Shown here: positions 23,852 through 32,716 of the stretch, piece after piece
Layout: the number at the start of each line of letters is the position of its first letter
How positions within the stretch are numbered: position 1 is the first letter of the stretch
DNA from: Desulfosporosinus sp. I2
GTDB lineage: Bacteria; Bacillota; Desulfitobacteriia; Desulfitobacteriales; Desulfitobacteriaceae
Direction of reading: 5' to 3'
Length of the DNA stretch: 41,390 bases
Assembly (NCBI RefSeq): GCF_000960765.1
Contig: NZ_JYNH01000024.1
Coordinates: 1-41,390, forward strand
The notes under the pieces: model-generated
The model's database searches: none
The model's input: only the letters and a program-made list of their open reading frames with translations
Told to the model about the DNA's origin: nothing
Program-made: the position numbers and the translations under genes

Positions 23852-25240
23852 TTATGCCAAATGAAGCGGTTTACCTAAAATCCCATGGGCCGCTTCCATA
23901 ATCGTCTCAGGCAAGGTGGGATGAGCGTGAACCATACTCGCTATTTCATCCCCCTTAAGTCCCTTTTCGACAGCCACGACTAACTCTTGAATCAAACTAC
24001 TAGCTTGTGGTCCCATGATGCTTGCCCCCAAGATTACACCTTCTGCATCAGCTAATAGTTTAACGGTACCTACAGTCTCACCTAAAGCTAAAGCCTTACC
24101 ATTAGCTGAAAAAGGAAACTTACTAACTTTATATTCAGCCCCTGAGGCTTTAAGATCCTGCTCAGTCTGTCCGACGGTAGCGATTTCCGGATGTGTGAAA
24201 ATGGCACTGGAGATAGCCCTATAGCTCATTTCCACCTTATGACCTGCAATACGTTCGGCTGCAATAATTCCCTCAGTTGAGGCCACATGGGCTAACATAA
24301 TTCCACCATTGACATCACCGATTGCATAGACGTTAGGAAGGTTAGTTTCTAAGTGGGTATTAACAATTAGCGCTCCCCGTTCTGTTTTCAGGTGTAAACC
24401 TTCAATATCTACTCCACGAAGATTAGGTTTGCGGCCAGCGGAAACTAGCACTCGGTCAGCTGGTATTTCTTTAACATTTCCTTTAGCATCTTCAACTTTG
24501 ACGATTAAGCTATCTCCTGTTTGACTAATTTCCTTCACAGCTGTTTTTGTCATAATCTGCATGCCTGTTTTCTTTAACAAAGGAGTCAAGCGCTTCGGAA
24601 TTTCCTCATCAATATTTGCCAAAAGATTAGGCAACATTTCAACCACAGAAACTTCTACGCCCAAGGTTTGATAGATCGAAGCAAATTCAAGACCGATAAC
24701 TCCCCCACCGATAATTACTAGTTTTTTCGGTAATTCATTTTCAAAAAGAATTTCATCACTAGTAACTACCCCTGGTAAGTTTATCCCTGGAATAGGAATA
24801 CGGATAGGAACAGACCCGGTTGCTAAGATAACGTTATCGACCGTAAATTCTTCGGCTCCTGCATCAGTTATCGCCACTAACTTTCCTTGCTCTTTAAATT
24901 CACCCCAACCCGCTACCACTCGTACCTTAGCCGCTTTCATAAGTTGATAAACACCATTAACTAACGTATCTACAATATGGTCTTTACGTTGCATAACTTT
25001 AGTAAAGTCAAAGCTAAGCTCTCTTGCAAATAAACCAAATTCTTCTGCTTTATTCATTTCGCGCCATAATTCAGCACTTTTAACTAGGGCCTTAGTTGGA
25101 ATACAACCACGGTTAAGACAAGTACCACCTAACTTTTCCCCCTCTATCAAAACGACACTCATTCCTAGCTGTGCAGCACGCAAAGCGCAGACATAGCCTC
25201 CAGGTCCGCCCCCCAAAATTCCAACTTGAAAATGTTCCAT
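23852..25240 (-). CDS. lpdA: Dihydrolipoamide dehydrogenase
   Basis: This 462-residue flavoprotein disulfide reductase has an FAD site (VGILGGGPGGYVCALRA), a redox-active disulfide (GGTCLNRGCIPTKAL, C41/C46) and an NAD site (VIIGGGVIGLEFASIY). The second FAD motif is VYAIGDVNGG, and the C-terminal His-Glu pair is in HAHPTLPETIMEA. It reoxidises lipoamide in 2-oxoacid dehydrogenase or glycine cleavage complexes. No such complex genes are adjacent, so it is an orphan or shared E3. It has an AAGGGAGA ribosome binding site. Confidence 0.95.
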   Translation of the reverse strand: MEHFQVGILGGGPGGYVCALRAAQLGMSVVLIEGEKLGGTCLNRGCIPTKALVKSAELWREMNKAEEFGLFARELSFDFTKVMQRKDHIVDTLVNGVYQLMKAAKVRVVAGWGEFKEQGKLVAITDAGAEEFTVDNVILATGSVPIRIPIPGINLPGVVTSDEILFENELPKKLVIIGGGVIGLEFASIYQTLGVEVSVVEMLPNLLANIDEEIPKRLTPLLKKTGMQIMTKTAVKEISQTGDSLIVKVEDAKGNVKEIPADRVLVSAGRKPNLRGVDIEGLHLKTERGALIVNTHLETNLPNVYAIGDVNGGIMLAHVASTEGIIAAERIAGHKVEMSYRAISSAIFTHPEIATVGQTEQDLKASGAEYKVSKFPFSANGKALALGETVGTVKLLADAEGVILGASIMGPQASSLIQELVVAVEKGLKGDEIASMVHAHPTLPETIMEAAHGILGKPLHLA

Positions 25241-25578
25241 GAGATACTTCTCCCTTCTTCGAACCCTAATTTTCTATGTAGTAGTATGTCCCATTATAAA
25301 ATGTTTCTAAGATATCACAACCCCTTAAATCATCAACGTCAAATAAGCAGAAAAAGACGAACTACATAATTCTTTAATATCAACTAATCTTACAAAATTA
25401 TGGTTAAATTGTCGACCATAAAATGTAAAGCCTCCATCGGAAGCTTTTGCTTTTTTAAATGTATCAATTTTACGTAAGTAAACCACAAAAAACTTGCAAA
25501 ATTAAGGAAATCTGAACATAATGATTTATAGAGTAGGATTCTGAATTTGAATAAGGGTATAAAAGTGGGGGAGAAATA
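25241..25578. other. Divergent intergenic region with two plus-strand hairpins
   Basis: This 338-nt AT-rich gap separates the lpdA start from the M24 peptidase. TTATGGT (25398-25404) pairs with ACCATAA (25415-25421). Next, AAAGCCTCC (25427-25435) pairs with GGAAGCTTT (25439-25447), followed by TGCTTTTTT, which looks like an intrinsic terminator on the plus strand. No upstream plus-strand gene is seen in the gap, so a small RNA or leader attenuator is possible. Confidence 0.5.
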
Positions 25579-26766
25579 ATGAAAGTACCTATGACAGAGC
25601 TACAAGATAGGGTCTCTAATTTGCAAGGAATTTTACAGAAACGAGGAATTGAAGGGGCGCTTTTGGTTCAGCGCGCGGATACGCTTTATTATACCGGAAC
25701 AGCCCAAAATGTTCACATCTATATTCCTAGAGAAGGAACGCCCGTTGTGCTCGCCTATCGGGACTTTGCTAGAGCTCGACAAGAAAGTTCATGGGAAGTC
25801 AAACAGCTGGTAGGTATGTCTAAGATCCCACAATATATTCAGGAAGCAGAACTTCCATTACCGGGAATACTGGGGTTAGAGCTTGACGTTTTGCCAGTTA
25901 ATCAATATGAGCGCTATCGCAAACTATTTCCGGATGTTATCATAGTCGATATTTCAACCGAGGTCCGCTTACAACGTTCAGTAAAATCCACTTGGGAATT
26001 AGCTCGTCTGGAAGAGAGCGCCCAAATACATCCTAAGATTTTGGAGTATGCAAAAGAAGTCCTTTATGAAGGGATAAAGGAGGTTGAGTTTGAGGGCTTA
26101 TTAGCCGGCAAAGCACGGGCACTCGGGCACGGTGGGTACGTACGGATGCGCGGCTTTGACTCTGAATTCCATGTCGGTGAGATTATTTCAGGGGCTAGGG
26201 CCACCGTAAATAGCTGTTTCGATGGACCGGTTACCGGACAGGGTATTTCAATTGCCCATCCGAGTGGTGCATCAATGAGCCAGATTAAGTTAGGTGAGCC
26301 AATCGTCGTGGATATGGTGACAGCAGTCCATGGCTATCAGATTGACCAAACTCGAATTTTAAGTCTCGGGCCATTATCGAAGGAGCTGATTCAAGCCTAC
26401 GAGGTCGCAAGGGAGGTCGAAGAAAGAATTCGTCTGGCCTTAATTCCAGGGAGGATAGCTGGTGAAATTTATGAGGACATTCTAACCTGGGTTCGAGAAA
26501 ATACACCGTACGAGGACAATTTTATGGGTTACGGAACAAGCCGGGTTCGTTTTGTCGGACATGGGGTGGGACTGGAGCTCGATGAACTTCCGACAATTAG
26601 CAAGGGATCGAAAGAAGTCTTAAAAACCGGTATGGTGATTGCAATCGAACCAAAATTTGTTTTTCCGGGGGTTGGGGTCGTTGGGATTGAAGATACATTG
26701 GTTGTTGAATCAGAAATGGGCGCTAGATATTTATCGATAACCCCTCGGGAATTGGTAATTCTATAA
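25579..26766 (+). CDS. M24-family metallopeptidase (Xaa-Pro peptidase-like)
   Basis: This 395-residue protein has an N-terminal creatinase-like domain and a C-terminal pita-bread domain with all five metal ligands: D245, D256, H328, E357 and E371. It probably hydrolyses dipeptides or X-Pro peptides in the cytoplasm. The ribosome binding site is GGGGGAG. The universal stress gene follows 43 nt later and may be co-transcribed. Confidence 0.9.
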   Translation: MKVPMTELQDRVSNLQGILQKRGIEGALLVQRADTLYYTGTAQNVHIYIPREGTPVVLAYRDFARARQESSWEVKQLVGMSKIPQYIQEAELPLPGILGLELDVLPVNQYERYRKLFPDVIIVDISTEVRLQRSVKSTWELARLEESAQIHPKILEYAKEVLYEGIKEVEFEGLLAGKARALGHGGYVRMRGFDSEFHVGEIISGARATVNSCFDGPVTGQGISIAHPSGASMSQIKLGEPIVVDMVTAVHGYQIDQTRILSLGPLSKELIQAYEVAREVEERIRLALIPGRIAGEIYEDILTWVRENTPYEDNFMGYGTSRVRFVGHGVGLELDELPTISKGSKEVLKTGMVIAIEPKFVFPGVGVVGIEDTLVVESEMGARYLSITPRELVIL

Positions 26767-26809
26767 TATATTTAGGGGCAATCATAGATTAAAGGAAAGG
26801 GTGATTAAA

Positions 26810-27238
26810 TTGTTTAAGAAAATTCTTGTTCCAACGGATGCCTCCGATAATTCTCGCCGTGCCTTAAAAATAGCCCTAGAGATAGCTGGTTCATACCAAG
26901 CTGAGGTGCTACTTCTTCATGTTAGCTACACTCCACAGGCTTATTGGGGATATACGATATCGTATGGAATCACGGTTACCCAAGAACAACTAGATCAAAA
27001 CGGAGAACTAGCTATAGAAGCAACTCTTTCGGGAATTGAGCAGGGGAAAATTATCATTAATAAACGCATTGAATCAGGACATCCTGTGACCGTTATTTTG
27101 GATCTGATTAAGAAGGAAAATATTGATATGGTAGTTATGGGAAGTCATGGCTACGGCGCAATTACGGGATCGGTCCTTGGAAGTGTCAGTCAACGAGTGT
27201 TACAACGGGCGGATTGTCCCGTATTAATTGTTAAGTAA
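26810..27238 (+). CDS. Universal stress protein (UspA family)
   Basis: This protein of about 142 residues has the UspA alpha/beta fold: it starts FKKILVPTDASDNSRRAL and ends with the nucleotide-binding segment MGSHGYGAITGSVLGSVS followed by CPVLIV. The family's ATP-binding G-X2-G-X9-GS pattern is present. TTG 26810 is chosen because MFKKILVPTD is the normal N-terminus; a GTG at 26801 is the alternative. Confidence 0.9.
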   Translation: MFKKILVPTDASDNSRRALKIALEIAGSYQAEVLLLHVSYTPQAYWGYTISYGITVTQEQLDQNGELAIEATLSGIEQGKIIINKRIESGHPVTVILDLIKKENIDMVVMGSHGYGAITGSVLGSVSQRVLQRADCPVLIVK

Positions 27239-27355
27239 GAGACAGTTTGGAAAATTAAAATTGAGAGTAATAAGTCGTGAGAATGAACATGTTCGACGTG
27301 CGAGCAAGATTTATGGCATATTTATAGCTATTATGCAATTATTTTAGGACAAACG

Positions 27356-27384
27356 TCCCTGCACACGTGGCAGGGATTCTTCTT
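27356..27384 (+). terminator. Terminator after the universal stress gene
   Basis: TCCCTGC (27356-27362) pairs with GCAGGGA (27370-27376), and TTCTTCTTC follows. Confidence 0.65.
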
Positions 27385-27416
27385 CAGGTCGCGAATAGCA
27401 AAGTAGAAGGTTGTTT

Positions 27417-27743
27417 ATGCGACGTGGAGGCAAACTGCTCATGAAAGAAAATAATGTTTGGTTGAGTCCTAAAGAACTTCAACAATTGTTGCAGGGTTCA
27501 TTACAATGGAATGATGTAGAACCCCGCGTTGCCTTATCAAAAACAGGGATACGTAAGTTAGGTGAAACGGTTCCTCTAAAAGAACCAGTCGCCAAACAAA
27601 CCGATCGAATGGAGATCCATCCATCGCTGGAACAGAATTTAGATTCAAAACGGTTGGAAGGAAAACCAGTAATTTGGTTACTCGGTAGTGTTGGGGTTTT
27701 AACATTATCTTCTTGGTTTTACTTTGTCCTTTTTTCAAATTAG
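27417..27743 (+). CDS. Small tail-anchored membrane protein of unknown function
   Basis: This protein of about 108 residues has a hydrophilic N-terminal part (WLSPKELQQLLQGSLQWNDV) and one C-terminal membrane span (VIWLLGSVGVLTLSSWFYFV) ending 3 residues before the stop. It is probably anchored with the N-terminus in the cytoplasm. ATG 27417 has AGAAGG 6 nt upstream; ATG 27441 behind GTGGAGG is an alternative. No family is recognised. Its own terminator follows. Confidence 0.6.
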   Translation: MRRGGKLLMKENNVWLSPKELQQLLQGSLQWNDVEPRVALSKTGIRKLGETVPLKEPVAKQTDRMEIHPSLEQNLDSKRLEGKPVIWLLGSVGVLTLSSWFYFVLFSN

Positions 27744-27766
27744 GTTTAACAAAGATTGTGTTATTT

Positions 27767-27824
27767 AGTTTGGGCTAGAGTTAAGTTCTATTACAAGACT
27801 TACTCTAGCTCAAACTATTTTTTT
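27767..27824 (+). terminator. Strong terminator before the clp operon
   Basis: The arms 27767-27786 and 27798-27816 pair over about 18 bp with small interruptions, followed by ATTTTTTT. Confidence 0.85.
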
Positions 27825-27832
27825 AAAACTCT

Positions 27833-27861
27833 TTGCAAAATCTTAAAAAATTGGGTATCAT
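27833..27861 (+). promoter_or_regulatory. Sigma-A promoter of the clp operon
   Basis: TTGCAA (27833-27838), a 17-nt spacer and TATCAT (27856-27861), just upstream of the CtsR box. Confidence 0.65.
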
Positions 27862-27871
27862 ATAGATAGAA

Positions 27872-27888
27872 GGTCAGAGAAGGTCAAT
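27872..27888 (+). promoter_or_regulatory. CtsR operator
   Basis: Tandem heptads GGTCAGA (27872-27878) and GGTCAAT (27882-27888) are separated by 3 nt, matching the known direct-repeat CtsR box (GGTCAAA, 3 nt, GGTCAAA). The site lies right at the expected transcription start of ctsR, so autorepression is expected. Confidence 0.85.
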
Positions 27889-27943
27889 AACGAGTATGCG
27901 GAGGATGTTTTAGAAATATTATAGTCTTAAGGAGTACATTACA

Positions 27944-28414
27944 ATGGGAAACCTAGCCGATCGCATTGAAGAATATCTAAAACGGGTATTAGAACAAACG
28001 TCAGAGGGGTATATCATTTTACAACGTAGTGAACTGGCGGGTGTGTTTGCTTGTGTACCATCTCAAATCAACTATGTATTAGATACGCGTTTTACCGTTG
28101 AACGGGGATACTTGGTTGAAAGCCGCCGGGGGGGCGGAGGGTATCTGCGGATTGTTCGTTTGGGGTTAGGCATTGAAGGGGAGTATCAACAGGTTATAAG
28201 ACAATTAATTGGTGAGCAGCTTTCACGTGCCCGTTCAAGCGCCTTGGTAGACCGTCTATTAGATGAGGAAATTATAACGACTCGGGAAGCGGCTATAATT
28301 AAGAGTATAATATCGAGCAATGATTTAAGTGGAGAATTTAGAGATTGGGACATGTTAAGAGCACGTCTGATGAAGAACATTTTGACAACCCTGAGTAGGG
28401 ATGATTTGGTATAA
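27944..28414 (+). CDS. ctsR: CtsR transcriptional repressor of clp genes
   Basis: This 156-residue protein starts NLADRIEEYLKRVLEQ. It has the winged-helix DNA-reading region with the glycine-rich wing RRGGGGYLRI, and a C-terminal dimerisation domain. CtsR represses clp genes at normal temperature and is released by heat or by McsB action. It lies directly behind a matching operator and is the first gene of the ctsR-mcsA-mcsB-clpC-radA operon. Confidence 0.95.
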   Translation: MGNLADRIEEYLKRVLEQTSEGYIILQRSELAGVFACVPSQINYVLDTRFTVERGYLVESRRGGGGYLRIVRLGLGIEGEYQQVIRQLIGEQLSRARSSALVDRLLDEEIITTREAAIIKSIISSNDLSGEFRDWDMLRARLMKNILTTLSRDDLV

Positions 28415-28427
28415 AGGGGGAACTAGA

Positions 28428-28943
28428 ATGCTTTGTCAACACTGTCAGCAACGGGAGGCAGTAATGCGTTTATCCATTATTGAAAACGAACAAACTCGTG
28501 AGGTGTACCTTTGTGAATCGTGTGCTAAGAAAAACCAAGAAGTAAATTTTGTGTTTCATCCAGCGATAGTACCAGAGTTTCTACAGGCCCTTTTTGGATT
28601 TAATTCAAAGTCAATAGAGCAACCCTCTGAGAAAACCTGTCCGAAATGTGGAATTAGCTTTACGCAAATAACTCAAGCAGGCAAGTTGGGGTGCAGTAAT
28701 TGTTATGAAACCTTTGAAAGTCAGCTCGAACCGTTACTTCGTCGTGTGCATGGTGGAGGGCAGAACGTTGGGAAAATCCCGGCAAGGAGTGGGGTTGCTA
28801 TTAAAAATCGCTTAGAACTTAGAACCCTGAAAGAGACGCTTCAAACCTTGATTCAACAAGAAGCGTTTGAGGAAGCGGCCGTAGTAAGGGATCAGATTCA
28901 TCAGATCGAACAAGTGAAGGGAGGGGAAGCGAATGACTCGTAA
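28428..28943 (+). CDS. mcsA: McsA, zinc-binding activator of McsB
   Basis: This 171-residue protein has two zinc-binding modules: CQHC/CESC (C3, C6, C29, C32) and CPKC/CSNC (C71, C74, C89, C92). A C-terminal UVR motif follows (LKETLQTLIQQEAFEEAAVV). In Bacillus it binds metal and stimulates the McsB arginine kinase. ATG 28428 is preferred (AAAGGGGG upstream), and the frame overlaps mcsB by 11 nt. Confidence 0.93.
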   Translation: MLCQHCQQREAVMRLSIIENEQTREVYLCESCAKKNQEVNFVFHPAIVPEFLQALFGFNSKSIEQPSEKTCPKCGISFTQITQAGKLGCSNCYETFESQLEPLLRRVHGGGQNVGKIPARSGVAIKNRLELRTLKETLQTLIQQEAFEEAAVVRDQIHQIEQVKGGEANDS

Positions 28944-29967
28944 GGAGTTACTTTTACAACGCAGTGCCTGGATGAACGAGCCAAATTCTCCCGTTGTTAT
29001 TAGTAGCCGAGTGAGATTAGCGCGTAACCTTGAAGATTTTCCTTTCCCACATCTAATTAGCTCGGAAGGGGCTGCACAGGTTGAGCAAACTGTTTCCCAA
29101 GTTCTTTCGACTGGAATTGAGCCATTAGAGTATATATCTCTAACAGAGTTGAACAACATAGAACATCAAGTGCTTATCGAAAAACATCTAATCAGTCCTA
29201 GCCTAGGCGGATCAACCGGAGCACGTGGTGTAGCCTTAGCCCCTGACCATCGATATTCGGTGATGGTTAATGAAGAGGATCACCTTAGGATCCAAGTTCT
29301 ATTGCCAGGTAATCAGTTACAAGAAACTTACCGCTTAGCTACTGAGTTGGATGATCGTCTGGAAGCCAAACTGGATTTTGCTTACCGGGAAGGCCATGGG
29401 TATCTCACTGCATGCCCAACTAATGTAGGCACGGGACTCAGGGCTTCGGTTATGGTTCATTTGCCGGGCTTAGTGATAACCAAGCAGGTCCAACAGGTGC
29501 TTGGTGCAGTGACTCGCTTAGGTCTTGCTGTGCGGGGACTTTACGGAGAAGGTTCTCAAGCTTTTGGACACATGTTTCAAGTTTCTAACCAGATAACGCT
29601 GGGGAAAAGTGAAGAGGATATTCTCTCTCATCTTGATGCCGTCACTCGACAAATAGTAGAACATGAGCTACAGGCGCGAGAGCTACTACGCAAGCAAATG
29701 CCTATGCTTCTAGAGGATAAGGTCTGGAGGGCTCGAGGAACCTTGCAAAATGCTCGGCTACTCTCGTCCGAAGATTCAATGCATCTCTTATCGCATGACC
29801 GATTGGGCACAGATATGGGTTTATTACCCAAAATCAAAGATTGCTTTGCAACCTTAATTATTGATACCCGTCCGGGATGTTTGCAGTACTTCCTGGATCG
29901 AGAGCTTGACCCCAGTCAGCGGGACGAGGAACGTGCTCGACTGATACGAGAACGAACTGCTTTGTAG
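28933..29967 (+). CDS. mcsB: McsB protein arginine kinase
   Basis: This 344-residue protein has the phosphagen-kinase-like fold with VISSRVRLARNLEDFPFP, TACPTNVGTGLRASVMVH and RGLYGEGSQAFGHMFQVSNQ. It phosphorylates arginines, which marks proteins for ClpCP degradation and inactivates CtsR. It overlaps mcsA, so the two are translated together. A repeat tract begins immediately after its stop codon. Confidence 0.95.
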   Translation: MTRKELLLQRSAWMNEPNSPVVISSRVRLARNLEDFPFPHLISSEGAAQVEQTVSQVLSTGIEPLEYISLTELNNIEHQVLIEKHLISPSLGGSTGARGVALAPDHRYSVMVNEEDHLRIQVLLPGNQLQETYRLATELDDRLEAKLDFAYREGHGYLTACPTNVGTGLRASVMVHLPGLVITKQVQQVLGAVTRLGLAVRGLYGEGSQAFGHMFQVSNQITLGKSEEDILSHLDAVTRQIVEHELQARELLRKQMPMLLEDKVWRARGTLQNARLLSSEDSMHLLSHDRLGTDMGLLPKIKDCFATLIIDTRPGCLQYFLDRELDPSQRDEERARLIRERTAL

Positions 29968-29970
29968 CGA

Positions 29971-30148
29971 AGCACGAAGCACGATGCACGATGCACGAAG
30001 CACGATGCACGATGCACGATGCACGATGCACGAGGCACGATACACGAGATACGAGGTACCAATCACAAATCACCAATCACAAAGCACAGCACAAAGAACG
30101 ATGCTCGATAGACGAAGCACGAGTCACGATACGCAAGGCGCGAGGCAT
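29971..30148. repeat. Degenerate heptanucleotide tandem repeat between mcsB and clpC
   Basis: Ten in-phase copies of NGCACGA (29971-30040) are followed by decaying 7-mers (variants ACACGA, GTACCA, ATCACAA) to about 30082, then less regular 6-7-mers to about 30148. The tract starts 3 nt after the mcsB stop. Frames through it only repeat a few residues, so it is not coding. Confidence 0.9.
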
Positions 30149-30188
30149 GTATGAAAGCTTTGCTTTCAATCAAGTTCGAACCTCGCGC
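30138..30188 (+). other. Nested hairpins before clpC
   Basis: GCGCGAGG (30138-30145) pairs perfectly with CCTCGCGC (30181-30188). Inside, TGAAAGC (30152-30158) pairs with GCTTTCA (30162-30168). No T-run follows, so read-through into clpC is expected. Confidence 0.6.
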
Positions 30189-30214
30189 ATCGATTAAGAA
30201 AGGATGAAGGAATT

Positions 30215-32665
30215 ATGAAAGGACGTTATACAGAACGTGCCCAAAAGGTTATAGCAATAGCCCATAGCGAAGCAAAACGGATGGGACATCAGGTCGTTGG
30301 AACTGAACACATTTTATTAGGACTGATTCAAGAAGGAGAAGGGATTGCTGCACAGGCATTAACCGGATTAGGCTTGGATCTTGCGAAAATACGAGATCAG
30401 GTTGAACAAATTGCGGGGGTAGGGCAGCCTTTTAATGGAGAAGTGGGGCTTACACCGCGAGCTAAAAAAGTCTTGGAGCTAGCAAATGAGGAGACACACC
30501 GCCAAGAGGTTAATTATATTGGTACAGAACATTTACTATTAGGTCTCATCATGGAAGGTGAGGGAATTGCAGCCCGGATCTTAGCAAATCTTAACGTGGG
30601 TCCCGACCGAGTTTGGAAACAAGTCGTAAAACTCTTAGGTGGGGAATTGGAAGAAGCGATTTCTCCGGCTAATTCCGTTTCTTCTTCTCCTAAAAATGGC
30701 GGTTCTGTCAATACTCCGGCTCTCAATGAGTATGGTCGCGACTTAACACTGCAAGCCCGTGAAGGACGTCTAGATCCTGTGATTGGACGAGAGAAGGAGA
30801 TAGATCGAGTTATTCAGGTCCTCAGTCGTAGGACTAAAAATAATCCGGCGTTAATAGGGGAGCCTGGAGTTGGTAAAACAGCTATAGCAGAAGGGCTGGC
30901 ACAGGGGATTGTTAGTAATAGAGTCCCGGAAATACTGGCGAATAAACGGGTTATCACTTTAGATCTTTCAGCAATGGTTGCAGGAAGTAAATACCGTGGT
31001 GAATTTGAAGAGCGTTTAAAGAAAGTCATGGAAGAGATTCGAGCGGATGGAAACATCATTCTCTTTATTGATGAATTGCATACCTTAATTGGTGCTGGAG
31101 CAGCGGAAGGTGCCATTGACGCTGCCAATATTCTAAAACCAGCCCTAGCGAGGGGTGAGCTTCAATGTATTGGGGCAACAACCTTAGAAGAATACCGTAA
31201 ATATATTGAGAAGGATACCGCTTTAGAACGACGTTTCCAACCCATCACGGTTGGGGAGCCAACAGTCGAGGAAGCAATTCAGATCCTAAGTGGTTTAAGG
31301 GATCGTTACGAAGCCCACCACCGAGTGAAGATTACGGATGAGGCCATTGAAGCTGCGGCTAAAATGTCTGATCGTTATATTTCAGACCGTTTCTTACCAG
31401 ACAAAGCCATTGATTTAATGGATGAAGCCGCTTCACGTGTTCGATTAGCTAGTTTTACAGCACCGCCTGATTTGAAACGGCTAGAGGAGGAAACGGAACG
31501 ATTAAAAAAAGAAAAGGAAGCAGCTGTTTCGAGCCAAGAATTTGAGAAGGCAGCAGAATTCCGTGATCGGGAACAAAAACTTCGGGCTGAGCTTGCTGAG
31601 CAACGGGAAGTTTGGCAAAATCAACGGTATAAAGAAAATGCGATGGTTACAGAGGATGACATCGCCCAAATTGTTGCGAGCTGGACAGGAATACCCGTCA
31701 AAAAGCTTGCAGAAGAAGAAAGTGAACGTCTTCTGCATCTGGAGGATGTCCTTCATCAACGACTCATTGGGCAGGAGGATGCCGTCACTGCTGTTGCACG
31801 GGCAGTACGCCGAGCGCGAGCAGGGCTCAAGGATCCAAAGCGTCCAATCGGTTCCTTTATTTTCCTCGGACCAACGGGAGTCGGAAAGACTGAACTTGGT
31901 CGAGCTTTGGCGGAGGGAATGTTCGGGGATGAAAAGGCTCTGATTCGCATTGATATGTCGGAATATATGGAGAAACATGCAGTTTCTCGACTTGTGGGAG
32001 CACCTCCGGGATATATTGGACATGATGAAGGGGGTCAACTTACGGAGGCGGTAAGACGAAAACCCTATAGTGTCGTTTTGTTGGATGAAATTGAAAAGGC
32101 ACACCCTGAGGCCTTTAATATTTTACTCCAAGTGCTAGAGGATGGGCGTTTAACAGACACGAAAGGAAGAACTGTAGACTTCCGAAATACTGTGATAATC
32201 ATGACCTCCAATGTAGGTTCTTCCTTCCTTAGAAAAGAAGCTATGGGCTTTGCAGCTAATAAAGATGAAAAAACAGATTATAAAAATATGCGTGGACATG
32301 TCATGGAAGAGTTAAAACGCTCTTTCCGCCCAGAGTTTCTAAATCGGATTGACGAACTGGTTGTCTTCCATTCTCTCCAAGAAGAACAGTTAGTTAAGAT
32401 CTCTGAAATCCTGATTCGTCAAGTTAATAAGCGTCTAAGCGAAAATGGCCTAGAGCTTCAGGTTGAAAAGAGTGCTATTGAACTGATTGCCAAAGAGGGA
32501 AACGATCCGATTTTCGGGGCTCGTCCCCTTCGTAGAGCCATTCAACGATTAATTGAAGATACTCTTTCCGAGAAAATTCTCGAAGGGGAATTCAAAACCG
32601 GAGACCGGATTCGAGTGGATGCTGAAGATGGGAAAATGAAGTTCACCCGTACAGATAATTCATAA
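30215..32665 (+). CDS. clpC: ClpC AAA+ unfoldase
   Basis: This 816-residue protein has two Clp_N repeats ([19 protein letters not shown] onward). The first AAA+ domain has Walker A GEPGVGKT (215-222), a middle UVR-bearing coiled coil lies near 430-460, and the second AAA+ domain has GPTGVGKT (552-559). It unfolds substrates, including arginine-phosphorylated ones, for ClpP. The gap to mcsB (247 nt) is unusually long for this operon and holds the repeat and hairpins described separately. Confidence 0.97.
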   Translation: MKGRYTERAQKVIAIAHSEAKRMGHQVVGTEHILLGLIQEGEGIAAQALTGLGLDLAKIRDQVEQIAGVGQPFNGEVGLTPRAKKVLELANEETHRQEVNYIGTEHLLLGLIMEGEGIAARILANLNVGPDRVWKQVVKLLGGELEEAISPANSVSSSPKNGGSVNTPALNEYGRDLTLQAREGRLDPVIGREKEIDRVIQVLSRRTKNNPALIGEPGVGKTAIAEGLAQGIVSNRVPEILANKRVITLDLSAMVAGSKYRGEFEERLKKVMEEIRADGNIILFIDELHTLIGAGAAEGAIDAANILKPALARGELQCIGATTLEEYRKYIEKDTALERRFQPITVGEPTVEEAIQILSGLRDRYEAHHRVKITDEAIEAAAKMSDRYISDRFLPDKAIDLMDEAASRVRLASFTAPPDLKRLEEETERLKKEKEAAVSSQEFEKAAEFRDREQKLRAELAEQREVWQNQRYKENAMVTEDDIAQIVASWTGIPVKKLAEEESERLLHLEDVLHQRLIGQEDAVTAVARAVRRARAGLKDPKRPIGSFIFLGPTGVGKTELGRALAEGMFGDEKALIRIDMSEYMEKHAVSRLVGAPPGYIGHDEGGQLTEAVRRKPYSVVLLDEIEKAHPEAFNILLQVLEDGRLTDTKGRTVDFRNTVIIMTSNVGSSFLRKEAMGFAANKDEKTDYKNMRGHVMEELKRSFRPEFLNRIDELVVFHSLQEEQLVKISEILIRQVNKRLSENGLELQVEKSAIELIAKEGNDPIFGARPLRRAIQRLIEDTLSEKILEGEFKTGDRIRVDAEDGKMKFTRTDNS

Positions 32666-32674
32666 TTCGTAGTG

Positions 32675-32702
32675 GTAGGGGCAATTCATGAATTGCCCCT
32701 AC
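32675..32702. repeat. Perfect 28-bp palindrome between clpC and radA
   Basis: The sequence is fully self-complementary, with a left half GTAGGGGCAATTCA followed by its exact inverted complement. It starts 10 nt after the clpC stop. It resembles dispersed GGGGC...GCCCC palindromic repeats seen in many clostridial genomes; copy number elsewhere cannot be checked here. Confidence 0.8.
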
Positions 32703-32716
32703 GGGATGGGGCGTTT

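Noticed and set aside
29854-30076. Minus-strand frames with repeated Arg-Ala-Ser-Cys-Ile-Val type residues
   Set aside because: They are translations of the 7-bp repeat; the periodic residues come from the DNA repeat and no start signals are present.
29968-30148. CRISPR array
   Set aside because: The unit is only 7 bp, has no spacers, and decays gradually; no cas genes are present.
32672-32716. N-terminal extension of RadA (MVGAIHELPLRDG)
   Set aside because: The extension is the translation of the 28-bp palindrome and has no ribosome binding site before it; ATG 32717 has one and gives a normal RadA N-terminus.
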